A stretch of 64,000 nucleotides of DNA, taken from positions 1 to 64,000 of the forward strand of contig JAFQOD010000044.1 in NCBI GenBank assembly GCA_017395685.1, read 5' to 3'. The translations under genes were made by a program, and so were the position numbers. Positions 8,590-16,344 of this stretch are shown here, piece by piece. This stretch comes from Clostridia bacterium. GTDB lineage: Bacteria > Bacillota > Clostridia > Christensenellales > Aristaeellaceae. Numbering within the stretch: the first letter of the stretch is position 1; every line of letters starts with the position of its first letter. The notes beneath the pieces are model-generated. The model was not told the DNA's origin. It was given only the letters and a program-made list of their open reading frames with translations, and did not search any database.

Positions 8590-8617
8590 CAGGGCTGCCT
8601 TTCATCGGGCAGCCCTG
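8590..8617 (+). terminator. Hairpin downstream of the spore protein pair
   Basis: Stem CAGGGCTGCC / GGCAGCCCTG directly after the second spore protein gene. It is followed by only a weak T-poor stretch, so it may be a weak terminator. Confidence 0.5.
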
Positions 8618-8639
8618 ATACTGTCAAAAAGCCCATAGG

Positions 8640-8939
8640 ATGCGTCGAAGGACCGCAGTCCTTCGACTCTAAATCCGCAGCCGGCGACATGTGCGGCGGC
8701 GAGGAGCAAAAGGATTTTGCTTCCTATATCAATTTACGACCGTAAAAATTGGGTTTTCAGCACCATCATGGGGCTGGAAACCCATTTTTACAGTAAATGT
8801 GATGGAAGAAACAAACCCTTGGGTTTGTTTCGCGTTTTATAGAATTAACATAGAGTACAAGAGTATGCGCTGCTATCGGTGCAGGGCATACGGTGAATCT
8901 TGAAAAACTGCTTTAGCTGATTTTCGATCGCAAGGTATT
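8640..8939. other. Non-coding stretch with four consecutive inverted repeats
   Basis: No convincing gene. Inverted repeats: GTCGAAGGAC / GTCCTTCGAC (8644-8667); an imperfect ~25-bp pair spanning 8732-8762 and 8772-8798; AAACAAACCC / GGGTTTGTTT (8809-8830); and GTATGC..GCATAC (8863-8891). The last resembles the terminator hairpin downstream of the pyruvate:ferredoxin oxidoreductase gene near 53030-53063. It could be repeat elements or a structured RNA. Confidence 0.5.
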
Positions 8940-8969
8940 AAAAAAGGGCCGCCCCCTGCAGGGCAGCCC
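8940..8969 (-). terminator. Terminator of the small membrane protein gene
   Basis: On the minus strand the stem GGGCTGCCC / GGGCGGCCC (one G-U pair) is followed by TTTTT, 20 bp after the stop codon. Confidence 0.75.
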
Positions 8970-8989
8970 ATGATCATCAGGAAAATAAA

Positions 8990-9553
8990 TTATTTATCCA
9001 GCGTCAGCACAACGATGGCGCCCACGCCGCAAACCGTTACCGCGATGCTCAGCCCCAGGAACAGGCCGCACAGGCTGCCCAGCGCCAATACCTTGGAAAA
9101 GCCAAAGCCGATAATGCCCACCACGCCAAAGGCAATGGCCAGCAAAGAGGGAATGCGCTTATCCGCCTTCAGGAAGCAGAGAATGCTGCCCAGCACGCCC
9201 AGCAGCATCATCAGCAGGGGCTCAACCGCCACGGCATTGATGGCGGCAATCTTATTCAGCTTGCTCTTGCTCAGGGCCTTCACATCAGAGGCGCTGCCCC
9301 CGGCCTGCACGGCCGCTTCCTGACGCTCGGCCAGATCGATGGCCTTGATTTCATTTTTGATTGCGGTGGTCACCTTCACATTATCCTTGGGGAACCAGAT
9401 ATAGGAGCAAATGGAAGCGGTGACAGGCTTTTCCGGCGTTCCCATATCCCAGTAGGGAACGAACATCAACACCAGCACAACCACCATGAGCAGGGCGGCA
9501 ATACAATTGGGCAGGGTGGAACGGTCATAAGCGGGCAGTGAGAATTTCGCCAT
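8990..9553 (-). CDS. Small integral membrane protein of unknown function (paralogue of the gene at 24997)
   Basis: I do not recognise this family. The 187-residue protein has one N-terminal transmembrane helix (ALLMVVVLVLMFVPYWD), an exposed domain of about 75 residues with SYIWFPKDN near its start and a charged helical stretch (IKAIDLAERQEA), then three C-terminal hydrophobic segments ending in VLTLDK. The same architecture and the shared landmarks ALLM, P-F/Y-W and SYxWFPxDN occur in the 173-residue product at 24997-25518, so the two are paralogues. Ribosome binding site AAGGAGAG. It is monocistronic, with its own terminator and an extended -10 promoter. The exposed domain may face outside, but orientation was not computed. 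Confidence 0.75.
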   Translation of the reverse strand: MAKFSLPAYDRSTLPNCIAALLMVVVLVLMFVPYWDMGTPEKPVTASICSYIWFPKDNVKVTTAIKNEIKAIDLAERQEAAVQAGGSASDVKALSKSKLNKIAAINAVAVEPLLMMLLGVLGSILCFLKADKRIPSLLAIAFGVVGIIGFGFSKVLALGSLCGLFLGLSIAVTVCGVGAIVVLTLDK

Positions 9554-9606
9554 GATTTTCTCTCCTTACATCTGCAATTTTAAAAGGCGTGTAAAAATAC
9601 GTTGTA

Positions 9607-9615
9607 ATTATAGCA
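9607..9615 (-). promoter_or_regulatory. Extended -10 promoter of the small membrane protein gene
   Basis: TGCTATAAT on the minus strand, about 55 bases before the start codon; the -35 region is weak. Confidence 0.45.
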
Positions 9616-9684
9616 TAAGATGCCTTTTTGATTATGGTATCATACAGCCATGAATTTGTCAACTTGATGGCAGCCAAAGTGCAT

Positions 9685-9720
9685 AAAAAAAGCGGAGGCG
9701 GCCGTCATCGCCGCTTCCGC
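9685..9720 (-). terminator. Terminator of the QueT-like gene
   Basis: Minus-strand stem of about ten pairs (CGGAAGCGGC / GCCGCCTCCG, one mismatch) followed by seven T. Confidence 0.85.
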
Positions 9721-9731
9721 CGTTTCATTTT

Positions 9732-10202
9732 TTACCGGTACAGCCCGGGGGTTTTTTCCAGTGCCCGGATCAGGGGCAATCCCAGGGCATAGCAGGCCAC
9801 CAATTCCCCTCCGGCCACAGTGAGGATATTGATTACCAGCGATCCCCCGTACATGATATACAGCATGGGCCCGATGATCAGCCCATTGCACAGCACCGGC
9901 ATCAGCGCCGCCAGATAGGCATTTTTCCTCAATCCATAGGTGAGCAGGGCCGCCAGCAGCGTAGCCAGGGTGCCGAAAATCCAATCCTGCCATACGGAGC
10001 AGAGCAGATTGGCCACAAAGCAGCCGATGGCCAGCCCGGGGATGGCCGCCGGGGTGAGCAGGGGCAGCAGCGTCATCGCCTCGGATACCCGGATCTGCAC
10101 AGGCCCGAAGCTGATGGCTTGCAGCAGGACGGTCAGGCCAGCATACAGCGCTGCGATGATCCCGCTGAGGCACAGGTTTTTGACAGTGAAAAATTTTTTC
10201 AT
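9732..10202 (-). CDS. queT: QueT family transporter (ECF S-component for a queuosine precursor)
   Basis: 156-residue integral membrane protein with about five or six hydrophobic helices. The family hallmarks are visible: N-terminal LCLSGIIAALYAGLTVLL, then FGPVQIRVSEAMTLLPLLTP, and AIPGLAIGCFVANLL. QueT proteins are the substrate-binding S-components of energy-coupling factor transporters; they need a shared EcfA/EcfT module, which is not in this window. Relatives are often controlled by a preQ1 riboswitch, but the roughly 40-nt leader here shows no such motif, only a small GATCGA/TCGATC hairpin. Monocistronic, with a promoter at 10247-10275 and a strong terminator. Confidence 0.8.
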   Translation of the reverse strand: MKKFFTVKNLCLSGIIAALYAGLTVLLQAISFGPVQIRVSEAMTLLPLLTPAAIPGLAIGCFVANLLCSVWQDWIFGTLATLLAALLTYGLRKNAYLAALMPVLCNGLIIGPMLYIMYGGSLVINILTVAGGELVACYALGLPLIRALEKTPGLYR

Positions 10203-10246
10203 GCCAATATTCTCCTTTCAGATCGAAAAACAGTCGATCCGAAAAA

Positions 10247-10275
10247 AATATACCATAAAATTCCCCGAATGGCAA
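10247..10275 (-). promoter_or_regulatory. Promoter of the QueT-like gene
   Basis: -35 TTGCCA, 17-bp spacer, -10 TATATT on the minus strand, about 45 bases upstream of the start codon. Confidence 0.55.
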
Positions 10276-10470
10276 GGCGGCTTTCCGGCCATGCTAACGG
10301 TGCGGCGCATGGGATGCAATCGGCCCTTCCGGCGGCACCGGCGTTTTCTTCGCTTCAGGGAGGCGCAGGGGGCGGCGGGTTTACACGGCGGGGAGAATAG
10401 ATCTGCCCCCATGGCGGACGTCATGCGCAAACGGCCGCCCCGCGCCCTCATCAGAAAGGAGCGATTGGCA

Positions 10471-10641
10471 ATGACTGAAAGGAAAAACCAGTGCATCCAT
10501 TGCTGCGTGGAATCCTGCAAGCATCTGAAGAAGGATCAGGGCATCTGCTCCCTGGAGAGCATCCAGGTGGCCCCCACCCCCATGGCCTACTCCGGCGATC
10601 CCGCCGATGAGAGCATGTGCCAGAGCTACCACAGCAAATGA
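10471..10641 (+). CDS. Small cysteine-rich protein, DUF1540-like
   Basis: 56-residue product beginning MTERKNQCIHCCVESCKHLK, preceded by AAAGGAG. The pattern CxxCCVxxCxxL..xxxCSLxxIxV..C resembles the DUF1540 module common in Clostridia, whose four or more cysteines suggest metal binding. Function unknown. Its stop codon overlaps the ATG of the next gene (ATGA), so the two small proteins should be translationally coupled. Confidence 0.75.
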   Translation: MTERKNQCIHCCVESCKHLKKDQGICSLESIQVAPTPMAYSGDPADESMCQSYHSK

Positions 10642-10841
10642 GCCGCTGGAAAAAGGAAGAGCAAAAGAAAAATCCCTCCCGGGATCCCATTTTCAAGGCC
10701 CAGGAGGTATCCAGCGCCACCGAATGCACCGGGCTGATGCCCGCCCAGATCGAAACGGATGAGGAAGGAATGGATCTGGCCGATCTTGGGGCCATCCATC
10801 CCCCCGCCGCTCCCAGGGATAAAAAGGATCCGGCGCCATAA
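10638..10841 (+). CDS. Small acidic hypothetical protein coupled to the DUF1540-like gene
   Basis: 67 residues, starting MSRWKKEEQKKNPSRDPIFK at the ATG that overlaps the upstream stop codon by four bases. It has a basic N-terminus, a middle segment SSATECTGLMPAQ and an acidic-to-proline-rich C-terminus (DEEGMDLADL, then HPPAAPRDKKDPAP). No transmembrane segment. I do not recognise a family, although short Clostridia proteins carrying a CTGLxP segment seem to exist. Support comes from the coupling and from the terminator directly downstream. Confidence 0.55.
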   Translation: MSRWKKEEQKKNPSRDPIFKAQEVSSATECTGLMPAQIETDEEGMDLADLGAIHPPAAPRDKKDPAP

Positions 10842-10847
10842 CACAAA

Positions 10848-10882
10848 GAACGCGGAGGGAAGATGATCTTCCTTCCGCGTTC
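10848..10882. terminator. Bidirectional terminator between convergent genes
   Basis: GAACGCGGA..GGAAGA / TCTTCC..TCCGCGTTC stem with a 3-nt loop, in the 44-bp gap between the small protein gene (+) and dapL (-). T-rich flanks are weak on both sides. Confidence 0.65.
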
Positions 10883-10885
10883 AAA

Positions 10886-12097
10886 TTATTTCAGCACATT
10901 CACGATCCGCTCCACGGCGGCGATGGTATTTTCCCGGGTATTGAAGGCGGTGAGGCGGAAATAGCCCTCGCCGCTGGGGCCGAAGCCCTCCCCGGGGGTG
11001 CCCACCACATGGGCCTTTTTCAGCAGCAGATCAAAAAATTCCCAGCTGCCCATGTTATCCGGCGTCTTCATCCAGATGTAGGGGGCGTTTACCCCGCCGA
11101 ACACCTGAATACCCGCCTTTTCCAGGCCCTGGCGGATGATCCGGGCATTTTCCTGATAATAGGCGATGTTTTCCATGATCTGGGCATGCCCCGCATCGGT
11201 ATAGATGGCGGCGGCAGCCCGCTGGATGGGATAGGAAACGCCGTTGAATTTGGTGGCCTGGCGGCGGCCCCAGATGCGGTTCAGGGATACGCCGTCAAAG
11301 ATCAGCTCCCTGGGCACGATGGTGTAGGCGCATCTTGTGCCGGTAAAGCCTGCTGTCTTGGAAAAAGAGCAGCATTCCATGGCGCATTTCTTGGCGCCCT
11401 CGATTTCATAAATGGAAAGGGGCACATCCTTTTCGGTGATGAAGGCCTTGTAGGCGGCGTCATAGACGATCAGCGCCTCATTTTCCAGGGCCCAATCCAC
11501 AAATATCTTCAATTGTTCTTTGTTCAGCACCGTGCCGGTGGGATTATTGGGATAGCAAAGATAGATCACATCCACCTTTTCCTGGGGCAGGGGCGGCATA
11601 AAGCCGTTTTCCGCATTGCAGGGCAGATAGCACAGATTGCTCCATTTGCCGTTTTCAAATGCCCCCAGCCGCCCCGCCATGGCATTGGAATCCACATACA
11701 CGGGATAAACGGGATCGGTGACGGCGATCTTCGCATCAGCGGCAAACAATTCCTGCAGATTGCCCACATCGGATTTGGCGCCGTCGGAAATGAATACCTC
11801 TTCCTTGGAAAGGGAAACGCCCCGGGGGGCATAATCCTTTTCAATGATGGCGCTTACCAAAAAATCATAGCCGAAATCCGGGCCGTAGCCATGGAACCCC
11901 TCCGGCGTGCCCATATCCTTGGCGGCGGCGATCAATTCATCCACCACGGCGGGCACCAGGGGCCGGGTCACATCGCCGATGCCAAGGCGCAGAATATTAG
12001 CTTCGGGATGTTCAGCAGAAAATTGCTTCACCCGCTTGGCGATCTCCGCAAATAAATAACCGGCGGGCATGGAGGAAAGGGAAGAATTCAGTTTCAT
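10886..12097 (-). CDS. dapL: LL-diaminopimelate aminotransferase
   Basis: PLP-dependent class I/II aminotransferase converting tetrahydrodipicolinate directly to LL-2,6-diaminopimelate for lysine and peptidoglycan. The 403-residue length fits the family. Key features: N-terminal [10 protein letters not shown] and [39 protein letters not shown] and the PLP-binding lysine in [12 protein letters not shown] (Lys247). It has its own promoter and lies downstream of argS-dapF, separated by a terminator. With dapF nearby, the pathway here bypasses succinyl or acetyl intermediates. Confidence 0.95.
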   Translation of the reverse strand: MKLNSSLSSMPAGYLFAEIAKRVKQFSAEHPEANILRLGIGDVTRPLVPAVVDELIAAAKDMGTPEGFHGYGPDFGYDFLVSAIIEKDYAPRGVSLSKEEVFISDGAKSDVGNLQELFAADAKIAVTDPVYPVYVDSNAMAGRLGAFENGKWSNLCYLPCNAENGFMPPLPQEKVDVIYLCYPNNPTGTVLNKEQLKIFVDWALENEALIVYDAAYKAFITEKDVPLSIYEIEGAKKCAMECCSFSKTAGFTGTRCAYTIVPRELIFDGVSLNRIWGRRQATKFNGVSYPIQRAAAAIYTDAGHAQIMENIAYYQENARIIRQGLEKAGIQVFGGVNAPYIWMKTPDNMGSWEFFDLLLKKAHVVGTPGEGFGPSGEGYFRLTAFNTRENTIAAVERIVNVLK

Positions 12098-12124
12098 AGA
12101 GCTGCTCCTTTTTGATCATTCGGA

Positions 12125-12154
12125 ATTATGTTTTCACAAAATAATTGTTCACAA
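12125..12154 (-). promoter_or_regulatory. Promoter of dapL
   Basis: -35 TTGTGA, 18-bp spacer, -10 CATAAT on the minus strand. The element TTTTGTGAA occurs twice here, once over the -35 and once inside the spacer, and could be an operator, but this is speculative. Confidence 0.5.
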
Positions 12155-12228
12155 AAGCATTGTGATGTATTCGAAAGGATTTCCCTTTATCCTGCCTGGA
12201 AAAGGAAAGAAGACAATTTGCGAACAAT

Positions 12229-12268
12229 CAAAAAAATTGAGGCCTGCCATTGAAAGCAAACCTCAATT
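12229..12268 (-). terminator. Terminator of argS-dapF
   Basis: Minus-strand stem AATTGAGG / CCTCAATT with a longer loop, followed by six T. Confidence 0.75.
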
Positions 12269-12285
12269 CTGAATTCTGAATTTCT

Positions 12286-13122
12286 TCAGTCGTCCAGCCA
12301 ATCCCCATCGAAAATAAATTCCGCAGGGCCGGTCTGATACACATGATTATCCTCGGCGCTCCACTGAAGCTGCAGATTGCCGCCGGACAGCTTCATCTGC
12401 ACCGTGCGATCGGAAAGGCCGGCCAGCACGGCGGCAACCAATGATGCACAGGCGCCGGTGCCGCAGGCCAAGGTTTCCCCTGCCCCCCGCTCCCACACCC
12501 GCATCTGCAGGATGCCCCGGTCAATCACCCGGACGAATTCCACATTGGTGCGCCGGGGGAAGAGGGGATGATGCTCAATCATGGGGCCGATGGTGGGCAG
12601 ATCCACCACCTCAGGATCCCGGACGAACAAAACCGCATGGGGATTGCCCATATTCACGCAGGTGATAAACCAGGTCTGCCCCATGATCTGCAGCCGATGC
12701 CGCAGCACCATTTCGCCGGGCAGATCCACGGGGATCAGCCTGGGATTCAATTCCGGGGTGCCCATATCCGCCTTGACCCGGGATACCTTGCCCTCTTCAA
12801 CGGTGAGCCACAATTGCTTCAGGCCGCCCTTGGTATCGATGGTCAGCTCGGTTTTATCGGTCATGCCCCGTTCATACACATATTTGCCGATGCAGCGGAT
12901 GGCATTGCCGCACATTTCGGCTTCGCTGCCATCGGAATTGAAGATGCGCATGCCGAAATCCGCCACGTCCGAAGGCTCAATCAGCACCAGGCCATCCGCC
13001 CCGGCCCCGAAATGGGGGCGGCTCATCACGATGGCCATCCGGCTGGGATCATGCACCACTTCTTCAAAGCAATTGACAAAAAGATAATCATTACCAATGC
13101 CATGCATCTTGGTAAACCGCAT
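12286..13122 (-). CDS. dapF: Diaminopimelate epimerase
   Basis: Converts LL- to meso-diaminopimelate without cofactor. 278 residues, normal length. Start MRFTKMHGIGNDYLFV with AAGGGAGG upstream. The two catalytic cysteines are in EMCGNAIRCIGKY (Cys71) and ETLACGTGACA (Cys220). It lies 54 bp downstream of argS on the same strand and is followed by a terminator, so the two probably share a transcript. The product of DapL made from the next gene is its substrate. Confidence 0.95.
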   Translation of the reverse strand: MRFTKMHGIGNDYLFVNCFEEVVHDPSRMAIVMSRPHFGAGADGLVLIEPSDVADFGMRIFNSDGSEAEMCGNAIRCIGKYVYERGMTDKTELTIDTKGGLKQLWLTVEEGKVSRVKADMGTPELNPRLIPVDLPGEMVLRHRLQIMGQTWFITCVNMGNPHAVLFVRDPEVVDLPTIGPMIEHHPLFPRRTNVEFVRVIDRGILQMRVWERGAGETLACGTGACASLVAAVLAGLSDRTVQMKLSGGNLQLQWSAEDNHVYQTGPAEFIFDGDWLDD

Positions 13123-13176
13123 ACCTCTGCCTCCCTTAGGATGATGCTTCTTTTTATGTTGCTCGGATCCGATTGG

Positions 13177-14889
13177 TTACATACGCTCCGGCGCGGAAAC
13201 ACCGATGAGATACAGGCCGGTTTTGATCACCTGGGATACAGCCTGGGTCAATTGGATGCGGGCGGCGGTGCCGGCCTGATCCTCATCCAGGATGCGATGC
13301 TCATAATAGAATTTATTGTAAGCCTTGGCGATTTCGGTGGTGGCACGGGTGATGAGGAAGGGCTCATTGCGCTGGCAGGATTCGGATACCGCTTCGGGGA
13401 AGCGGGAGAGCAGCAGCAGCAGGGCCTGGGCCTCATCATTGGTGAGGGCGGCATAATCGGGGGCGGGCAGATCGGCGGGGGCCTTGCGCAGCAGAGAGCA
13501 GCACCGGGCATGGGTATACTGCACATAGGGGCCCGTTTCCCCTTCGAAATTCAGGGCGCGATCCCACCAGAAATCGATATCCTTGATCCGGTTATTCTGC
13601 AGGGTGGTATAGATGATGGCGCCCACGCCCACTTCCTTGGCCACCTGTTCCTTATTTTCCAGATTGGGGGATTTTTCATTGATGATGGCCAGCGCCTTTT
13701 CCTGGGAGCGCTGGAGCAGATCCTCCAGATAGACCACATGGCCCTTGCGGGTGGCCATGGCCTGGCCTTCATAGGAAACCATGCCGAAGGCCACGTGGGT
13801 CAGGCCTTCCTTGGCCCAGTCATAGCCCATCTTTTCCACCACCTTGAAAATCTGGCGGAAATGCAGATCCTGCTGATAGGCCACCACATACAGGCACTTA
13901 TCGAAATTGTAGGTATCCTTGCGGTAGAAGATGGCGGCCAGATCCCGGGTGGCATAGATGGTGGTGCCGTCGCTCTTGATGACGATGCAGGGGGGCATCT
14001 TCTCCTCTTCCAGATCCACAATCAGGGCGCCGTCGGATTCGATGAGCATATTCTTTTCTTTCAGCTCATTCACCACCCGGTCGGTCTTATCCACATAGAA
14101 GCTTTCCCCGGCGTAGCTGTCAAAGGAAACGCCCAGCAGATCATATACCTTCATGGCGTCCCGGAGGGTGACTTCCTTGAACCACTGGAAGATGGCCATG
14201 GCCTCTTCATCGCCGTCTTCGATCCGCTTGAACCAGGCCCGGCCCTCATCCTCAATGGCGGGATCCTTTTCCGCTTCCTCATGGAAGCGCACATACAGGC
14301 GGGTCATTTCATCCACGCCGCCCTGCTCCACGGCCTCTTTATCGCCCCACTTTTTATAGGCGCAGATCATCTTGCCGAACTGGGTGCCCCAATCCCCCAG
14401 ATGATTGATGCCCACCGTCTTCCAGCCCTGGAAATCATAGATGCGCTTTAAGGCATTGCCGATGACGGTGGTGGAAAGATGGCCCAGATGGAACCGCTTG
14501 GCGATATTGATGGAGGAATAATCCAGGCACACGGTCTTGCCCTTGCCCTCTTCACTGCTGCCCCATTTTTCGGGGGCCTGCATGATGGCGGAAAGCAGAT
14601 CCCGGGCGAAATTTTCCCGGTTCACAAAGAAATTCAGATAGCCGCCCACGCATTCCACCCGGGCCACATCCGGCTTATCCGCCACTTCAGATAATTTTTT
14701 CGCAATCATGGGGGGGCCCATCCGCAGGGCCTTGGAAAGCTTGAAGCAGGGGAAGGCATAATCCCCCATGCTCTTTTCCGGGGGCACTTCCAGCAGGGAA
14801 GCAATATCCTCGGGCAGGCCCTGGGCATCAGGGTATGCCGCATGCAGCATTTCGCTTACCAGTTCAGCGATGCGCTGTTTCATATCCAT
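13177..14889 (-). CDS. argS: Arginyl-tRNA synthetase
   Basis: Class Ia synthetase, 570 residues. The N-terminal Add1 domain, HIGH-type motif in RFHLGHLSTTVIGNAL, and KMSKS-equivalent MATRKGHVVYLEDL are present, followed by the DALR anticodon-binding domain with the usual ending ...LYLIGVSAPERM. GGGAGGATTG precedes the start. No T-box leader: the promoter at 14928-14956 leaves only about 30-40 nt of leader. It heads an argS-dapF transcript. Confidence 0.96.
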   Translation of the reverse strand: MDMKQRIAELVSEMLHAAYPDAQGLPEDIASLLEVPPEKSMGDYAFPCFKLSKALRMGPPMIAKKLSEVADKPDVARVECVGGYLNFFVNRENFARDLLSAIMQAPEKWGSSEEGKGKTVCLDYSSINIAKRFHLGHLSTTVIGNALKRIYDFQGWKTVGINHLGDWGTQFGKMICAYKKWGDKEAVEQGGVDEMTRLYVRFHEEAEKDPAIEDEGRAWFKRIEDGDEEAMAIFQWFKEVTLRDAMKVYDLLGVSFDSYAGESFYVDKTDRVVNELKEKNMLIESDGALIVDLEEEKMPPCIVIKSDGTTIYATRDLAAIFYRKDTYNFDKCLYVVAYQQDLHFRQIFKVVEKMGYDWAKEGLTHVAFGMVSYEGQAMATRKGHVVYLEDLLQRSQEKALAIINEKSPNLENKEQVAKEVGVGAIIYTTLQNNRIKDIDFWWDRALNFEGETGPYVQYTHARCCSLLRKAPADLPAPDYAALTNDEAQALLLLLSRFPEAVSESCQRNEPFLITRATTEIAKAYNKFYYEHRILDEDQAGTAARIQLTQAVSQVIKTGLYLIGVSAPERM

Positions 14890-14927
14890 AAAAAGTCAAT
14901 CCTCCCGATTTTATAGAAATACACTTT

Positions 14928-14956
14928 ATCATACCATATTCCCTATTTTTTCGCAA
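14928..14956 (-). promoter_or_regulatory. Promoter of argS-dapF
   Basis: -35 TTGCGA, 17-bp spacer, -10 TATGAT on the minus strand. Confidence 0.6.
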
Positions 14957-15006
14957 CCAGCGAAAAGGGGAAATTGCCGCCCCGGCGCCGGAAAATGCAG
15001 GGCAAT

Positions 15007-15034
15007 AAAAAAAGCACCGGCTTTCGCCGATGCT
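15007..15034 (-). terminator. Terminator of the rpsF-ssb-rpsR operon
   Basis: Minus-strand stem GCATCGGC / GCCGGTGC with a GAAA loop, followed by seven T. Confidence 0.9.
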
Positions 15035-15049
15035 TCTTTTATCAATTGA

Positions 15050-15304
15050 TTAATCCACCGTGTAGGGCAGCAGCGCGATGGCACGGGCGCGCTTGATGGC
15101 CTCGCTCAGCTGACGCTGATGCTTGGCGCAATTGCCGGTCATGCGGCGGGGCAGGATCTTGCCGCGTTCGTTGATGGAACGACGCAGACGATTAACATCC
15201 TTATAATCAATGTATTCGATCTTGTTCACGCAGAAATCACACACCTTGCGGCGCGGACGCTTTCCACGGGGACGGGGGCGCTTTTCGCCACGATCTTCAG
15301 ACAT
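15050..15304 (-). CDS. rpsR: 30S ribosomal protein S18
   Basis: 84 residues, starting [20 protein letters not shown] with AAGGAGGA upstream; the 10-residue longer frame lacks a site. It carries the zinc-binding cysteines VCDFC and NCAKH and the typical core [20 protein letters not shown]18 pairs with S6 on the platform of the small subunit. Last gene of the classical rpsF-ssb-rpsR operon. Confidence 0.96.
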   Translation of the reverse strand: MSEDRGEKRPRPRGKRPRRKVCDFCVNKIEYIDYKDVNRLRRSINERGKILPRRMTGNCAKHQRQLSEAIKRARAIALLPYTVD

Positions 15305-15367
15305 GATATTTTCCTCCTTCTTTAAGATTTCCAAATCGCGTTTTTACTGGCAAACGGGATATACCCG

Positions 15368-15817
15368 TCAGAAGGGCAGATCTTCCTCATCCACCTGCAC
15401 AAAGCCGCCGCCCTGAGGGGCATTGCCGTAGGGGCTGTTCGCCCGGGGGGCAGGGGCAGCCTGGGGGGCATAGGCGGGCGCTTCGCCGGCCTCACCCCGG
15501 GGGGTAAGGAATTCCACATCGTCTGCCGTTACTTCCAGGCTGGCGCGGGCCTGGCCATCGCTGCCCACATAGGCGGAGGCGGATACGGTACCCACAACGG
15601 ATACCTTGCGGCCCTTGGCCAGATACTTCTGGCAGATTTCACCCAGCTGACGCCATGCGCTGACCCGGAAAAAATCCGCTTCAGGCTGGCCCGCTTCGGC
15701 GTTATTGGCGCGGCGGCGGTTGACAGCGATGGTGAAGGAGCAGACGGAGATGCCGGACTGCGTGGTACGCATTTCCGGATCGCGGGTAAGATTGCCAATC
15801 AGAAAGACCTTGTTCAT
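15368..15817 (-). CDS. ssb: Single-stranded DNA-binding protein
   Basis: 149 residues: an OB fold (MNKVFLIGNLTRDPEMRTTQ to about residue 108), a Pro/Ala/Gly-rich flexible linker and the acidic protein-interaction tip EEDLPF. Binds single-stranded DNA in replication and repair. Located between rpsF and rpsR, the usual Firmicute arrangement. Confidence 0.96.
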   Translation of the reverse strand: MNKVFLIGNLTRDPEMRTTQSGISVCSFTIAVNRRRANNAEAGQPEADFFRVSAWRQLGEICQKYLAKGRKVSVVGTVSASAYVGSDGQARASLEVTADDVEFLTPRGEAGEAPAYAPQAAPAPRANSPYGNAPQGGGFVQVDEEDLPF

Positions 15818-15832
15818 GTTCGCTCCTCCCGA

Positions 15833-16207
15833 TTATTCAGCGGCAGGGGTTTCCACAGGGGCTTCGGCGACGGGGGCGGCGGGGGCCACGCGCACGGGAC
15901 GGGGCTTAACGCTGCTCTTGCGTTCTTCGATCCGAATCACCTGGTAGCGAATGACGCTTTCGGAAATCTGAAGGTTACGCTCCAGTTCCTTGGGAAGTTC
16001 GGATTCAGCCTGGAAGTTGACCAGCACGTAATAGCCTTCGGTCTTATAATCGATGGCATAGGCCAGACGGCGCTTGCCCCATTCTTCCACCTTGTCCACG
16101 GTGCCACCGTTGCCGGTGATCAGCTCGTTGTACTTGGCGATGAGGGCCTTGCGGGCTTCTTCTTCCACAGCGGGATCGATGATGTACACCACTTCATACT
16201 TGTTCAT
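15833..16207 (-). CDS. rpsF: 30S ribosomal protein S6
   Basis: 124 residues. I chose the ATG at 16207 (MNKYEVVYIIDPAVEEEAR) because AGGAGGTG lies at the right distance; a GTG three codons upstream overlaps that site. Conserved TVDKVEEWGKRRLAYAIDYK and VIRYQVIR are present. The C-terminal tail is Ala/Pro-rich. First gene of the operon; a hairpin in its leader may serve S6:S18 autoregulation. Confidence 0.96.
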   Translation of the reverse strand: MNKYEVVYIIDPAVEEEARKALIAKYNELITGNGGTVDKVEEWGKRRLAYAIDYKTEGYYVLVNFQAESELPKELERNLQISESVIRYQVIRIEERKSSVKPRPVRVAPAAPVAEAPVETPAAE

Positions 16208-16224
16208 TCTTTTCACCTCCTCAT

Positions 16225-16239
16225 GGACGTATGGCGTCC
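16225..16239 (-). promoter_or_regulatory. Hairpin in the rpsF leader
   Basis: GGACG / CGTCC stem directly upstream of the rpsF ribosome binding site, within a leader of about 65 nt. Many bacteria carry an S6:S18-binding leader here; I could not match the full known motif. Confidence 0.35.
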
Positions 16240-16275
16240 CATCCTATGTGAGACGCAAGGATGTGCCAATTTGAT

Positions 16276-16304
16276 ATTATAGAGGATAAATACCAAAAAA
16301 TCAA
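16276..16304 (-). promoter_or_regulatory. Promoter of rpsF-ssb-rpsR
   Basis: -35 TTGATT, 17-bp spacer, -10 TATAAT on the minus strand. Confidence 0.7.
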
Positions 16305-16344
16305 GGGGTTTTTCAGGATTTATCCAATTTTTTTCGTCTTTTTT

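Noticed and set aside
8691-8903. A 70-codon frame in the hairpin-rich region
   Set aside because: No ribosome binding site, low-complexity translation and overlap with strong inverted repeats; treated as non-coding.
10203-10250. preQ1 riboswitch before the QueT-like gene
   Set aside because: The leader is about 40 nt and lacks the C-rich loop and A-rich tail; only a small unrelated hairpin is present.
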